A stretch of 64,000 bases of DNA from Acidovorax sp. (GCA_031277855.1 JAITLO010000029.1:56574-120573); one strand, 5' to 3'. Counted from the first letter of the stretch, positions 17,031 through 26,127 are shown. The notes: a model not told the origin generated them from the letters alone. Numbers and translations: made by a program.

Positions 17031-17232
17031 GAAGCGGTTTCCTTGGGGTCCTGTGCATGCGGCGCGGCTTGCCCGCAGCGTCTGCGCAGGGGCCCGGTTG
17101 CAGGGCACCCCAAAGAACGCGATGCGGGCATGCCCATGCCGCATGGGAGTGGGCGCCGGATGGTGCCTGACTCCGATCTGGGCATTTTAGTCCAGCGGCG
17201 CTGTCCCTGCGCCGCAGTCCGTGTAGGACGCT

Positions 17233-17529
17233 TTAGTTTTGCGGGTCTTGCAGCACCACATCGCCATCGGGAATGGCCACGCAGGGCAGCACACAGCCCT
17301 CGGCTTTTTCTTCGGGGCTCAGGCCAGGCCACTCCACCGCGTAGTGCACGCTGCCGGAAACCAGCTGGCCCAGGCAGGTGCGGCAGGTGCCATTGCGGCA
17401 GGAGCTGGGCCAGTCCAGGCCGCCTTGCTCCATGGAGTCCAGCAGTGACTGGTCGGCCCAGGCATCACATTGCTGGCCGCTGGGAGACAGCGAGGCGGTA
17501 AAAAACGGGGGGGCAAATTCGGAACTCAT
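17233..17529 (-). CDS. Small [2Fe-2S] ferredoxin
   Basis: 98 residues. Plant-type cluster motif CRNGTCRTC followed by a fourth Cys in GCVLPC about 30 residues later, matching CxxxxCxxC...C spacing. The beta-grasp start (DAWADQSLLDSMEQGG) fits. It is a soluble one-electron carrier whose partner reductase or oxygenase is not adjacent. Minus strand, upstream of and pointing toward ribBA with a 200-base gap; single-gene transcript likely. Confidence 0.9.
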   Translation of the reverse strand: MSSEFAPPFFTASLSPSGQQCDAWADQSLLDSMEQGGLDWPSSCRNGTCRTCLGQLVSGSVHYAVEWPGLSPEEKAEGCVLPCVAIPDGDVVLQDPQN

Positions 17530-18023
17530 AAGACTTCAAGCATGCTGGGCCCGGCGGACCCCAACGCGCATTGTGGCCCAGAGGCGGCTCAGGGGGCGAA
17601 GGAGGAGGGCGCGGGGCAGGTGGTGAGAGGTGTGGGTTGCCTAAAAAACAGGCATGGCAAGCTCGGCTCTGTGAAATCAATGACTTAGCGTCCAGGAAGG
17701 CGGCGATGAGAGAGTTGTCCACAAGCTTTTCCAATGAGATTGGTGACAACTTTGTCAGTGTGATGACGTGCCTAAAAAATGTGCGAAAAGAAAAAAATCT
17801 TATAAAACAATGGCTTGGAAATCTATTTCCATGTTGCGCAGATCTTATCCACAAGGCTTTGCGCAGGCCGTGGGGATAAGTCGCCATATGTCATGCACGC
17901 CTCAGACAGTCGCCTGGGCAACTGTGGCTCAGGGGCCGGGGGCGTAGAGTGGGCGGCTGGGTTCAGTGTGCGACGCTGGGCCGTCATATCAAGATTCAAA
18001 GAACACAGCGAGGAGGCTTCCGC
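17530..18023. other. 494-bp intergenic region with DnaA-box-like sites
   Basis: No credible gene. The centre (17740-17845) is A/T-richer than its surroundings. It holds TTGTCCACA (17715-17723), TTATCCACA (17845-17853) and inverted TTATCCCCA (17871-17879), which resemble DnaA boxes. It also must contain the promoters for the ferredoxin (minus) and the short-chain dehydrogenase (plus). Confidence 0.5.
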
Positions 18024-18947
18024 ATGCAGAACCAGGCACAGGAGATGGATTTTCACGGCCGTGTGGCCATTGTGACCGGCGCTGGCGGCGGGCTGGGGCG
18101 GCAGCATGCACTGGCTTTGGCACGCCGGGGCGCCAAGGTGCTGGTGAATGACCTTGGGGGCACGGTTGACGGCAGCGGTGGCTCCGTCAGCGCGGCCCAG
18201 GCGGTGGTGGACGAGATCCGCGCTGCGGGCGGCGAGGCCCTGGCCAATGGCGCATCGGTGACGGACTTTGCCGCCGTGCAGGCCATGGTGCAACAGGCGG
18301 TGGATGCCTGGGGCCGGGTGGACATTCTGGTCAACAACGCCGGCATCCTGCGCGACAAAAGCTTTGCCAAGATGGAGATGGACGACTTTCGCTTGGTGGT
18401 AGAGGTGCACCTGATGGGCGCGGCCCACTGCTGCAAGGCAGTCTGGCCCCATATGCAGGCCCAGAACTACGGCCGCATCGTGATGACCACCTCTTCCTCG
18501 GGTCTGTACGGCAACTTTGGCCAGAGCAATTACGGCGCAGCCAAGCTGGCACAGGTGGGCTTGATGCAAACCCTGGCCATAGAAGGTGCCAAGCACGATA
18601 TCCGGGTGAATGCCCTGGCACCCACGGCCGCTACCCGCATGACCGAGGGGCTGATGACCGAGCAGGTGCTGGCCGCGCTACAGCCCCAGGCCGTGGTGCC
18701 GGCCATGCTGGTGCTTGCCCATGAGAGTGCGCCCACACGCACCATTTTGTGTGCCGGCGCCGGCGCTTTTGAGGCCGCGCACATCACCTTGACCCAGGGG
18801 GTGTTCTTGGGGGCGGGTGAACAAGTGCCCGAGCAATTGGCTGCGGCCTTGCCACAGGTGCTGGACCCTGCGCAGCAGCAGGTGCCGCAAAGCGGCCAGG
18901 CCCAGACCCTGCTGGAAGTGGGCAAGGCCCTAAACCAGCCGGGCTGA
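18024..18947 (+). CDS. Short-chain dehydrogenase, MFE-2/17-beta-HSD4-like
   Basis: 307 residues from ATG 18024, with AGGAGG seven bases upstream; the 25 preceding in-frame codons are not likely coding. SDR features: cofactor loop TGAGGGLG, LVNNAGILRD, active-site Ser in SSSGLYGNFGQ and YGAAK. The opening (VAIVTGAGGGLGRQHALAL) and VLVNDLGG are typical of the (3R)-hydroxyacyl-CoA dehydrogenase type found in peroxisomal multifunctional enzyme 2 and bacterial homologues, so an acyl-CoA or sterol-like substrate is likely. About 50 residues extend past the usual core. No operon partner. Confidence 0.9.
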   Translation: MQNQAQEMDFHGRVAIVTGAGGGLGRQHALALARRGAKVLVNDLGGTVDGSGGSVSAAQAVVDEIRAAGGEALANGASVTDFAAVQAMVQQAVDAWGRVDILVNNAGILRDKSFAKMEMDDFRLVVEVHLMGAAHCCKAVWPHMQAQNYGRIVMTTSSSGLYGNFGQSNYGAAKLAQVGLMQTLAIEGAKHDIRVNALAPTAATRMTEGLMTEQVLAALQPQAVVPAMLVLAHESAPTRTILCAGAGAFEAAHITLTQGVFLGAGEQVPEQLAAALPQVLDPAQQQVPQSGQAQTLLEVGKALNQPG

Positions 18948-19096
18948 TTACGGTGCCGCCGCGCTGGACTGACCCAGTCAGGACATGGTTAAGACCAGGC
19001 GCAAGGCGGTACTCGTTACATTTCTCTATCATCGGCGACCCGTGGCCCGTATGCTTTTGCTAGGGCTTTGTCACACGGCCAACCACCAGAGACAGA

Positions 19097-20626
19097 ATGA
19101 ACCACAACGCCGCCCTCTCGCTTCCCGATGCCCAACGCCTGGCCGGCATACGCCGTGGCATTGAAAAGGAAGGCCTGCGGGCTCTGTCCAGTGGTGCATT
19201 GGCTCTGACCCCCCATCCCAGCGCCCTGGGCGCGGCGCTGACCCATCCCCACATCACCACCGATTTCAGCGAGTCGCAGCTGGAGCTGATCACCGGCGCC
19301 CACCTGGGTGTGGAGGATTGCCTGGAAGAGCTGCGCCGCACCCACCAGTTTGTGCTGCGCACGCTGACGGCCCAGTGCGAGCCCGAGCTGATGTGGGCTT
19401 CCAGCATGCCCTGCGGTCTGCCCACGGACGAAACCATTCCCCTGGGCCGCTACGGCAGCTCGCATGTGGGGCGCTCCAAGAGCGTCTACCGCATGGGCCT
19501 GGGCCACCGTTATGGCCGGCGCATGCAGACCATCTCGGGCATTCACTACAACTGGTCCATGCCCGGCATACGCAGCGAGGAGTATTTCTCGCTGATTCGC
19601 AATTTCCGCCGCCATGCCTTTGTGCTGCTCTATCTGTATGGTGCATCGCCGGCACTGTCGCCCTGTTTTGTCGAAGGGCGCTCGCACCAGTTGCAGCCCA
19701 TGGGCAAGGAGGGGAAGGCCTTTTACCTGCCCCATGCCACCTCGCTGCGCATGGGCAGGCTGGGCTACCAAAGTGATGCCCAGGCCTCCATCAACGTCAG
19801 CTACAACGGCCTGGAAGGCTATGCCAATTCCTTGTATGACGCGCTGACGCGCCCCTATCCGGCCTACCAGCTGGTGGGCGTGCGCAACCCCGGCGGCGAC
19901 TACAACCAGCTGGGCACCAGCCTGCTGCAGATCGAAAACGAGTTCTACGGCACCATACGCCCCAAGCGCATGGTGCAAAGCGGCGAGCGCCCGCTGCATG
20001 CCCTGCGCGAGCGCGGCGTGGAGTATGTGGAAGTGCGCTTGATGGACATCGATCCCTATGAGGACGTGGGCATTGATGCCTCCACCATGCGCATGCTGGA
20101 TGTGTTCTTGCTGCACTGCCTGCTGAGCGACAGTCCTTCGGATTCGCCTGCGGAAATCGCCGAGCTCAAGCACAACCAGCACCTGGCCGCAGAGCGTGGC
20201 CGCGAGCCTGGCCTGCGCCTGCAGCGCGATGGCCGCGAGGTGGAGCTGGCCGCATGGGCCGACGAGGTGCTGCAAGCCTGTAGACCGATTGCCCAGGCTC
20301 TGGACCAGGTGCATGGCACGCAAGACTACAGCGCCGCGCTGCAGCAGGCCCTGGCCCGTGTGCAGGACAGCCAGCAGACGCCTTCGGCCCGCGTGCTGCG
20401 CGATATGGAGCAGCAATTCGGCAACCAGTTCAACGCCTTTGGCCTGGCGCGCTCGCAACAGGTGCGCGATCAGCTGCTGGCCCGCCCCTGGAGTGAGGCC
20501 GACGAGGCGCAGTTCCGCACCTGGGCGTCGGACTCCCTGCAAGCCCAGCGCGCCATTGAGGCGGCCACCGTGGGCAGTTTTGAAGACTGGCGCCAGCATT
20601 ACATGGCGGCGCAACAGCTGGGGTGA
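19097..20626 (+). CDS. gshA: Glutamate-cysteine ligase (E. coli type)
   Basis: 509 residues, close to the 518 of E. coli. RRGIEKEGLRAL at the start, TTDFSESQLELIT, ETIPLGRYGSSHVGRSKSVYRMGL (partly quoted), TISGIHYNWS and LMDIDPYE are signature segments. First and rate-limiting step of glutathione synthesis, ATP-dependent joining of Glu gamma-carboxyl to Cys; cytoplasmic. ATG 19097 preceded by AGAGACAG. The stop TGA is the first base of repeat copy 2. Confidence 0.96.
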   Translation: MNHNAALSLPDAQRLAGIRRGIEKEGLRALSSGALALTPHPSALGAALTHPHITTDFSESQLELITGAHLGVEDCLEELRRTHQFVLRTLTAQCEPELMWASSMPCGLPTDETIPLGRYGSSHVGRSKSVYRMGLGHRYGRRMQTISGIHYNWSMPGIRSEEYFSLIRNFRRHAFVLLYLYGASPALSPCFVEGRSHQLQPMGKEGKAFYLPHATSLRMGRLGYQSDAQASINVSYNGLEGYANSLYDALTRPYPAYQLVGVRNPGGDYNQLGTSLLQIENEFYGTIRPKRMVQSGERPLHALRERGVEYVEVRLMDIDPYEDVGIDASTMRMLDVFLLHCLLSDSPSDSPAEIAELKHNQHLAAERGREPGLRLQRDGREVELAAWADEVLQACRPIAQALDQVHGTQDYSAALQQALARVQDSQQTPSARVLRDMEQQFGNQFNAFGLARSQQVRDQLLARPWSEADEAQFRTWASDSLQAQRAIEAATVGSFEDWRQHYMAAQQLG

Positions 20627-20730
20627 CACCCCCTGAGGCGCTGCGCGCCTTCCCCCTCTCTTTCGCTACGCGAGGGAGGGGGACGACAGCCTCGCTGCGG
20701 GGCTGCCCTTGCTCGCTGTCTCTGGCTTGG
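20627..20730 (+). repeat. Interspersed GC-rich repeat, copy 2
   Basis: Begins directly after the gshA stop codon with CACCCCCTGAGGCGCTGCGCGCC. Contains small hairpins (GGCGC-TGC-GCGCC; CCCCCTC paired with GAGGGAGGGGG) and GACAGC/GCTGTC arms flanking the GC-rich block. Closest to copies 3 and 5. Confidence 0.85.
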
Positions 20731-20959
20731 GGCGCGCCGGTTTTGAGCGGCCTGGGCGCAAACAGGTTTTTGATGGAGTACGAAATCCCGGTGGGGAGGC
20801 TTGCTCTCAGGGATGTGTCTGCAGGCTGTATGCGTGGCTGAAGCAGGGAACTGCTGTTCTGTCACAAGTCGTATCCTGACATCAATTTGTAACGTGCGAT
20901 CATTACATTGCAGGCCATAAGCCGCCCCGGTGGGCGGCAGAGGGTGGACGCCGCCTGCT
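20627..20959. other. Intergenic region between gshA and the chemoreceptor gene
   Basis: The first ~105 bases are repeat copy 2. The remainder is ordinary upstream DNA and includes a 20-bp inverted repeat, TGTAA-N10-TTACA, at 20888-20907, about 50 bases before the chemoreceptor start; it could be an operator or overlap the promoter. No sigma-28 promoter is evident. Confidence 0.45.
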
Positions 20960-22645
20960 ATGAATTCCGTTGCAACGCGCATTTCCCAGCCACGTGCCGC
21001 TTGGTGGGCGCGTATCCACAATCTCTCGCTGGCGCGCAAGATTGGTCTGGTTTTTTTCGGCTTGCTGATCTCGGGCGCGCTGGTGGCTGTGGCCTTGCTG
21101 TGGCAGCTGCAGCGCGTCAACCAGGATGTGGCGCAGGCCGCCGAAGTCAGCGAGCAGCGCATGCTGTGGGCCGTGCGCTGGCAGGCCCTGTCCAACCAGG
21201 CGCTGGAAGTGGCCCTGGCCGGTGTGCAGTCCTCCGAAGAAACCTTGATTGCCAGCGCCAATGACAAGGCGCGCAAGCTGTGGGCCCAGGCCGAACAGGC
21301 GCGCCAGTCGCTGCTCGCGCAGATCGACAGCGATGAAGACCGCACGCTGATGGCCCAGGCAGAGACCGGCCAGGCCCAGTTGCTGAAGCACTATGAAGCG
21401 GCGTTTCGTGCCCGCGATCTGGGCCAGGCCTGGGAGGTGCAAAAACTGGTGGATCAGGGCTTGCTGCCCGCAGCCAATGCCCAGGTGGAGCTGGTTCAGC
21501 GGCTGATGGACCGGCAGGAAAGCTTGCGCACCGCTGTGATGGAAGCAGGCGCTGCCGAGCGTGGCCGTGCGCTGTGGTGGGCCCTGGGCATTTACTGCGC
21601 CCTGCTGGCGCTGGGCATGCTGCTGGCGGGGGCCATGGTGCGTTCGCTGACCCGCCCGCTACAGCAGGCCGTGGTGGTGGCGCGCACCATTGCACAGGGG
21701 GATTTGCGCGTGCAGGTGGACAGCGCGCGCACCGATGAAATGGGTGTGCTGCTGCATGACTTGGGGCGCATGGCCGGCCAGTTGCAAACCCTGGTGGGCC
21801 AGGTGCATGACGGCGTGGATGCCGTGACCCAGGCATCGGGTCTGATTGCCGCAGGCAACGGCGCCCTGGCCGAGCGCACCCACCAGACCGCCGACCATTT
21901 GCGTGACAGCGTGGAGCGCATAGAACAGGTCACGCAGACCCTGATGCAGACGGCAGAGACGGCGCAGCAAGCCGATCAGCTGGCAAGGGCAGCCGCCAGT
22001 GCCGCACGCGCCGGGGGCGATGCCGTGGGCGATGTGGTGGACAGCATGCAAGGCATTGCAGCGCGCAGCCGCGAGATTGCCTCCATCACCGGCGTCATCG
22101 ACGGTATTGCCTTTCAAACCAATATCTTAGCGCTGAATGCTGCGGTCGAGGCCGCCCGCGCGGGGGCACAGGGCCGTGGCTTTGCCGTGGTCGCGGCCGA
22201 GGTGCGGGCCCTGGCCCAGCGCAGCGCCGAAGCGGCCAAACAGATCAAGGGCTTGATTGGCGATTCGCTGCGCCAGGTGGACAGCGGTGTGGTGCTGGCC
22301 CGCCAGGCCGGCGGGCGCATGCAGGGCATTGTGGGCGATGTGGCCCAGGTGGGGCAGCTGATTGAGCAGATGGCACAGGCCTCCACCGCCCAGCGCAATG
22401 GCATCTCCCAGATTCACAGCGCCGTGCTGGAGCTCGATGGCATGACGCGCCAGAACGCGGGCATGGTCGAGTCCTGCACCCAGGCCACCGACGATATGCA
22501 GCAGCAGCTGCAGCAACTGGCCCAGGGCGTGGGCGTGTTCCGCCTGCAGCAGCGCGTGGCCCTGGCCGCGCCGCGTGCGCAGGAGCCGGGGCTGGCACCT
22601 GCCCCTGTGCTGCTGGGACAGCGGCCGGCGTCGATGCCGGGTTGA
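20960..22645 (+). CDS. Methyl-accepting chemotaxis protein
   Basis: 561 residues from ATG 20960 (a GTG at 20930 would add ten). Membrane helices near 28-50 (IGLVFFGLLISGALVAVALLW, in part) and about 200-222 (ALGIYCALLALGMLLAGAM) bracket a ~150-residue helical periplasmic ligand domain. A HAMP linker (TRPLQQAVVVARTIAQGDL) follows, then the cytoplasmic signalling domain with its hairpin tip IAFQTNILALNAAVEAARAG and GRGFAVVAAEVRALAQRSAEAA. It would signal to CheA/CheW; no che genes are near. No C-terminal pentapeptide for CheR tethering is evident. Ligand unknown. Confidence 0.93.
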   Translation: MNSVATRISQPRAAWWARIHNLSLARKIGLVFFGLLISGALVAVALLWQLQRVNQDVAQAAEVSEQRMLWAVRWQALSNQALEVALAGVQSSEETLIASANDKARKLWAQAEQARQSLLAQIDSDEDRTLMAQAETGQAQLLKHYEAAFRARDLGQAWEVQKLVDQGLLPAANAQVELVQRLMDRQESLRTAVMEAGAAERGRALWWALGIYCALLALGMLLAGAMVRSLTRPLQQAVVVARTIAQGDLRVQVDSARTDEMGVLLHDLGRMAGQLQTLVGQVHDGVDAVTQASGLIAAGNGALAERTHQTADHLRDSVERIEQVTQTLMQTAETAQQADQLARAAASAARAGGDAVGDVVDSMQGIAARSREIASITGVIDGIAFQTNILALNAAVEAARAGAQGRGFAVVAAEVRALAQRSAEAAKQIKGLIGDSLRQVDSGVVLARQAGGRMQGIVGDVAQVGQLIEQMAQASTAQRNGISQIHSAVLELDGMTRQNAGMVESCTQATDDMQQQLQQLAQGVGVFRLQQRVALAAPRAQEPGLAPAPVLLGQRPASMPG

Positions 22646-22695
22646 TATCAGGTTGCTGCCGGGTTGTTGCCTTGTGGGGCAGTGCAAAGAGAAAC

Positions 22696-22715
22696 ATGCC
22701 CGCCCTGGCGGGCAT
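22696..22715 (+). terminator. Hairpin after chemoreceptor gene
   Basis: ATGCCCGC-CCTG-GCGGGCAT forms a perfect 8-bp stem 50 bases after the stop. The following TTGTTCTG is only weakly T-rich, so termination is plausible but not certain. Confidence 0.55.
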
Positions 22716-22788
22716 TGTTCTGGGTCAGTGGTTGCTCTCGATAAAATAGCTTGTGGCGCTTGCTCTTGAAGCGTTTTAAGCTGTTTTT

Positions 22789-23943
22789 GTGAATTTTCTT
22801 GTCGATTTCCCCAACCCGCACGACGCTACAGCGCCCCGGCTGCGCCATGGCTTTGGCCGGCCGCTGCGTGTGTTGGCAGCCCATGCGTATGAGCAGGTGA
22901 TGCCTGTGCTGCAGCAGGTGCAGCAAGCGGCCGAGTCCGGCCTGTGGTGCCTGGGCTGGCTGCGCTACGAGGCTGCGCCGGCATTCGATGCGGCCTATGC
23001 CCAGGCCGTGCATGCGCCGACGCCGGGCAAGCCGCTGGCCTGGTTTGCGCTGTTTGACGGACCGCAGGCCTGGCCCGAGCTTCCCGCAGCGCCGGACCAG
23101 CCCCTGGTGGAATGGCAGCCGGGCCTGGATCGCCAGACCTTCGATGCCGCGCTGGCGCGCATCCATGCGGCGATTGCGGCGGGTGACTGCTACCAGATCA
23201 ATTACACCGCCCAGTTTCTGGGGCGCTTGCAAGGCGCATCACCACAGCAGGCCCAGGCCTTGTTTGCCGCCTTGCGCCAGGCCCAGCCCTCGGGCTATCT
23301 GGCCTATGTGGACAGTGGCGAGGAGCAATTGCTCTCGGTCTCGCCGGAGCTGTTTTTTGACTGGGATGGCGAACGCATTCTGACCCGGCCCATGAAGGGC
23401 ACGGCCGCACGCGGCGCCACGCCCGCGCAGGATCAGGCCAGCTTGCAAGCCATGCTGGCCTCGCCCAAGGAGAGGGCCGAGAACGTGATGATTGTGGATT
23501 TGCTGCGCAACGATGTCTCACGCATTGCGCAGCCCCACAGCGTGAAAGTCCCCCGGCTCTTTCATGCAGAAGCCTTGCCCACGGTGTGGCAGATGACCTC
23601 GGATGTGGAGGCCATCACCCGCGCCGATGTGGGTTTGGCGCATGTATTCCAGGCCTTGTTTCCCTGCGGCTCCATCACCGGCGCGCCCAAACGCCAGGCC
23701 ATGCGGCTGATTCGCGAGCTGGAGCCCGGGCCGCGCGGCGTGTACTGCGGCGCCGTGGGCCTGGTGCGTCCGGGCAGCGAGCCGGGCCGCATCCACGCCA
23801 CCTTCAACGTGCCCATACGCACGCTCCAACTGGAAGGCGATGCCGTGCGCTGCGGCATAGGCAGCGGCATCACCTCGGGCGCCCAGGCCGATGCGGAGTG
23901 GCAGGAGTGGATCAACAAGCGTGCTTTTTTAAACCGGGTGTGA
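22789..23943 (+). CDS. pabB: Aminodeoxychorismate synthase component I
   Basis: 384 residues from a GTG at 22789, with no strong ribosome-binding site. Chorismate-binding fold: GDCYQINYTAQF, SVSPELFFDWDGERILTRPMKGTAARG, ERAENVMIVDLLRNDVSRI (partly), FPCGSITGAPKRQAM and GIGSGITSG. The lysine in PMKGT marks PabB rather than anthranilate or isochorismate synthase. It aminates chorismate using ammonia from a glutaminase subunit (PabA) not seen here, on the way to folate. Followed at once by a class IV lyase-like gene, so the pair makes p-aminobenzoate. Confidence 0.93.
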   Translation: MNFLVDFPNPHDATAPRLRHGFGRPLRVLAAHAYEQVMPVLQQVQQAAESGLWCLGWLRYEAAPAFDAAYAQAVHAPTPGKPLAWFALFDGPQAWPELPAAPDQPLVEWQPGLDRQTFDAALARIHAAIAAGDCYQINYTAQFLGRLQGASPQQAQALFAALRQAQPSGYLAYVDSGEEQLLSVSPELFFDWDGERILTRPMKGTAARGATPAQDQASLQAMLASPKERAENVMIVDLLRNDVSRIAQPHSVKVPRLFHAEALPTVWQMTSDVEAITRADVGLAHVFQALFPCGSITGAPKRQAMRLIRELEPGPRGVYCGAVGLVRPGSEPGRIHATFNVPIRTLQLEGDAVRCGIGSGITSGAQADAEWQEWINKRAFLNRV

Positions 23944-23954
23944 GTAGAGTGGCT

Positions 23955-24578
23955 ATGGACTTTGAGATTCTGGAAACCCTGGCCTTGCGCGGCGGCGTTT
24001 TCCACCACCTGGACCGCCACCTGGCGCGCATGCGGTCTGCGGCCCTGCACTTTGCGCGGCCCTGGCCTGCATCGGAAATGACCAAGACACTGGAGCTGCT
24101 GCGCCAGGCCAAGCCCGAAGGCGATTGGCGCGTGCGCCTGGCGCTGGATGCCGCGGGTGCGCTCCACACTCAGGCCGTGGCCTTGCCCTCTACCACCACG
24201 CCGGTGCAGCTGCAACTGGCCGCCAGCCCCATGGTCAATGCGGTGGCGCATGGGCCCTGGGTGGCATTCAAGACCTCGCGGCGCGCGCATTACGAGGCTT
24301 TGGCGCCTACGCAGGCCGGTGTCTTCGACAGCGTGCTCTACAACGAGGACGGTGAGATCACCGAGGGCACGCGCGGCAATATCGCCATGCAGTTGGCGGG
24401 CCGCTGGGTCACGCCGCCGCTGTCCTGCGGCCTGCTGCCCGGTGTGGGGCGGGCTCTGGCGCTGGAGCAGGGCCGTGTGGTGGAGCAGGTCGTGCGGCTG
24501 CAAGACCTGCCGCGTGTGCAGGCCTGGGCCTTTATTAACAGCCTGCGCGGCTGGCTGGATGCCGAGCTAAAGCCCTAG
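23955..24578 (+). CDS. Class IV PLP enzyme, PabC-like aminodeoxychorismate lyase
   Basis: 207 residues from ATG 23955; a GTG at 23940 overlapping the pabB stop as GTGA would add five residues and suits translational coupling. Starts MDFEILETLALRGGVFHHLDRHLARM, the form seen when this domain is split from a PabB-PabC fusion. The PLP lysine is likely in VAFKTSRRAHYE, and NEDGEITEGTRGNIA is the class IV signature. Expected to release pyruvate from aminodeoxychorismate to give p-aminobenzoate. Slightly short for PabC but matches fusion-type domains. Confidence 0.85.
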   Translation: MDFEILETLALRGGVFHHLDRHLARMRSAALHFARPWPASEMTKTLELLRQAKPEGDWRVRLALDAAGALHTQAVALPSTTTPVQLQLAASPMVNAVAHGPWVAFKTSRRAHYEALAPTQAGVFDSVLYNEDGEITEGTRGNIAMQLAGRWVTPPLSCGLLPGVGRALALEQGRVVEQVVRLQDLPRVQAWAFINSLRGWLDAELKP

Positions 24579-24583
24579 CTGGC

Positions 24584-24814
24584 TCACTGCCCATCGCGCT
24601 GGCGCAGCCGGCGCAAACCGTCCTTGATCACAAAGGCCAGGCCCAGGGCCAGTGCAAACCAGGCCACCACGCTGGCCTGCACGAATAGGCCGCGCAAGGG
24701 CGAGTCGGACATGAACTGCGGCGCCACCAGCAGCACCAGGCCGATCAGCGCCAGGATGACACCCCGCACCAGGGTGTCGTTGGCAGTGGGTTTGCGAAAG
24801 GAAGAGGAGGTCAT
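24584..24814 (-). CDS. Small two-helix membrane protein
   Basis: 76 residues. Two hydrophobic stretches, VRGVILALIGLVLLVAPQF and ASVVAWFALALGLAFVIK, joined by a short loop, and a basic C-terminus (LRRLRQRDGQ) that should stay cytoplasmic. ATG 24814. No family recognised. It converges on the class IV enzyme gene with only 5 bases between stops. Confidence 0.65.
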   Translation of the reverse strand: MTSSSFRKPTANDTLVRGVILALIGLVLLVAPQFMSDSPLRGLFVQASVVAWFALALGLAFVIKDGLRRLRQRDGQ

Positions 24815-24955
24815 GGCACAGTAGACGACGGGAGAAGAAGCTTGCGATTATCCTTGCGCCCCTTGAGAACAGGTTTACGGTTTCTACGCAGGCGCGTCGC
24901 GCCAAGGCCTTGAGCCGTTCTGCTCCCCTGATATCCCCGCAGAAAGACAAAAGTT

Positions 24956-25891
24956 ATGGCCATCCAGTGGTTCCCCGGTCACATGAACCTCACGCGCAAG
25001 CTGATTGCCGAGCGCATCAAGGACATCGATGTGGTGATCGAGGTGCTGGATGCCCGCATTCCCGGCTCCAGCTTCAACCCGCTGCTGCAGGAGCTGACCG
25101 GCCACAAGCCGCGCCTGAAGCTCTTGAACAAGCAGGACGTGGCCGACCCGGTGCAGACCCAGGCCTGGCTGGACTGGTACAACGCCCAGCCCGAGACCCG
25201 TGCCCTGCCCATGGATGCCGAAGAGGCCGCGCCCGCCCGCAGCCTGGTGCAGGCCTGCCGTGCGCTGGCACCCAACCGGGGTGGCATGGCCAAGCCGCTG
25301 CGGGTGCTGATTTGCGGCGTGCCCAATGTGGGCAAGTCCACCTTGATCAACACCATGAGCAACAAGCGCCAGGCCAAGGCCGCCGACGAGGCCGGTGTGA
25401 CCAAGGACGAGCAGCGCATTGTGCTGGACGATGATTTTTATCTGTGGGACACACCCGGCATGCTGTGGCCGCGCATCATCGTGGAGCAAAGCGGCTTCAA
25501 CCTGGCTGCGGCCGGCTCGGTGGGGCGCAATGCCTATGACGAGGAGCTGGTGGCGCTGGAGCTGCTGCTGTATCTGCAAAAACACTATGCCCAGCTGCTG
25601 GAAGACCGCTATAAGCTGGGTTGGGGTGCAGAGAAGATTGCCGCAGCGCATGACGATGAGCTGCTGGAAGCCATAGGTCGCAAGCGCGGCGCCGTCATGA
25701 GTGGCGGGCGGGTGAACACGCAAAAAGCGGCCGAGTTGGTGATCACCGAGTTCCGCACCCATGTGCTGGGGCGCATCACGCTGGAAACGCCAGCCGAGTT
25801 TGCGCAATGGCTGGCCGTGGGCCAGGAGGCCGAGGCGAAGCGCCAGGCCTTGCAGGAAACCAAAAAACAGCAGCGCCGCAAAAAAAGGTGA
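24956..25891 (+). CDS. ylqF: Ribosome biogenesis GTPase YlqF/RbgA-like
   Basis: 311 residues. Circularly permuted GTPase: G4 (LLNKQD) at about residue 55 comes before G1 (GVPNVGKSTLIN) at about 120, then the switch region and G3 (LWDTPGM). WFPGHMNLTRKLI at the start and VDARIP-like VLDARIPGSSFNP are family signatures. In Bacillus it helps late large-subunit assembly; the lysine-rich tail (ETKKQQRRKKR) fits rRNA contact. The TGA stop is the start of repeat copy 3. Confidence 0.93.
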   Translation: MAIQWFPGHMNLTRKLIAERIKDIDVVIEVLDARIPGSSFNPLLQELTGHKPRLKLLNKQDVADPVQTQAWLDWYNAQPETRALPMDAEEAAPARSLVQACRALAPNRGGMAKPLRVLICGVPNVGKSTLINTMSNKRQAKAADEAGVTKDEQRIVLDDDFYLWDTPGMLWPRIIVEQSGFNLAAAGSVGRNAYDEELVALELLLYLQKHYAQLLEDRYKLGWGAEKIAAAHDDELLEAIGRKRGAVMSGGRVNTQKAAELVITEFRTHVLGRITLETPAEFAQWLAVGQEAEAKRQALQETKKQQRRKKR

Positions 25892-26004
25892 CACCCTCCT
25901 GAGGCGCTCCGCGCCTTCCCCCCGCTCTTCGCTCGCTGCGCTCGCGGGCAGGGGGACGACAGCTTTGCGGCGGGGCGGCCCTTGCTCGCTGTCTCTGATG
26001 CAGC
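25892..26004 (+). repeat. Interspersed GC-rich repeat, copy 3
   Basis: Starts right after the GTPase gene stop with CACCCTCCTGAGGCGCTCCGCGCC, then an expanded middle (CTCTTCGCTCGCTGCGCTCGCGGG) and the conserved GGGGGACGACAGC and CGGGGCGGCCCTTGCTCGCTGTC blocks. It leads directly into a 10-bp-arm hairpin at 26002-26031. Confidence 0.85.
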
Positions 26005-26031
26005 CCGTGCCGGTTTTATGCGGCACGGGCT
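26002..26031. terminator. 10-bp-arm hairpin between converging genes
   Basis: AGCCCGTGCC-GGTTTTATGC-GGCACGGGCT is a perfect inverted repeat sitting between the GTPase gene (plus) and the amidohydrolase gene (minus). No T-run; may work as a bidirectional end or processing structure. Confidence 0.5.
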
Positions 26032-26076
26032 ATAACCGTGCACGTGAGCAGGTGTGTGCGCCTCAGGGTTGTCTGT

Positions 26077-26127
26077 CTTGCTCCCTCGCCCGCTTGCGGG
26101 AGAGGGTAGGGGTGAGGGCCGGTTTTA
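26077..26127. repeat. REP-like palindrome of the CTCCCTCGCCCGCTTGCGGGAGAGGG type
   Basis: CTCCCTCGCCCGC and GCGGGAGAGGG arms form an imperfect hairpin followed by GTAGGGGTGAGGGCCGG. Very similar strings are dispersed in many proteobacterial genomes between genes. It lies just past the amidohydrolase stop. Confidence 0.55.

Noticed and set aside
17031..17230. FMN riboswitch upstream of ribBA
   Set aside because: No conserved RFN element segments were seen on the minus strand; only GC-rich unrelated sequence.
14823..17501. Plus-strand open frame of nearly 900 codons
   Set aside because: It spans the antisense of nusB, ribH, ribBA and ferredoxin; repetitive Gly/His/Ala composition shows no protein family.
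26077..26127. Possible CRISPR-like repeat
   Set aside because: Single palindromic unit with no regular spacing or spacers; fits a dispersed REP element. No CRISPR array was seen anywhere.
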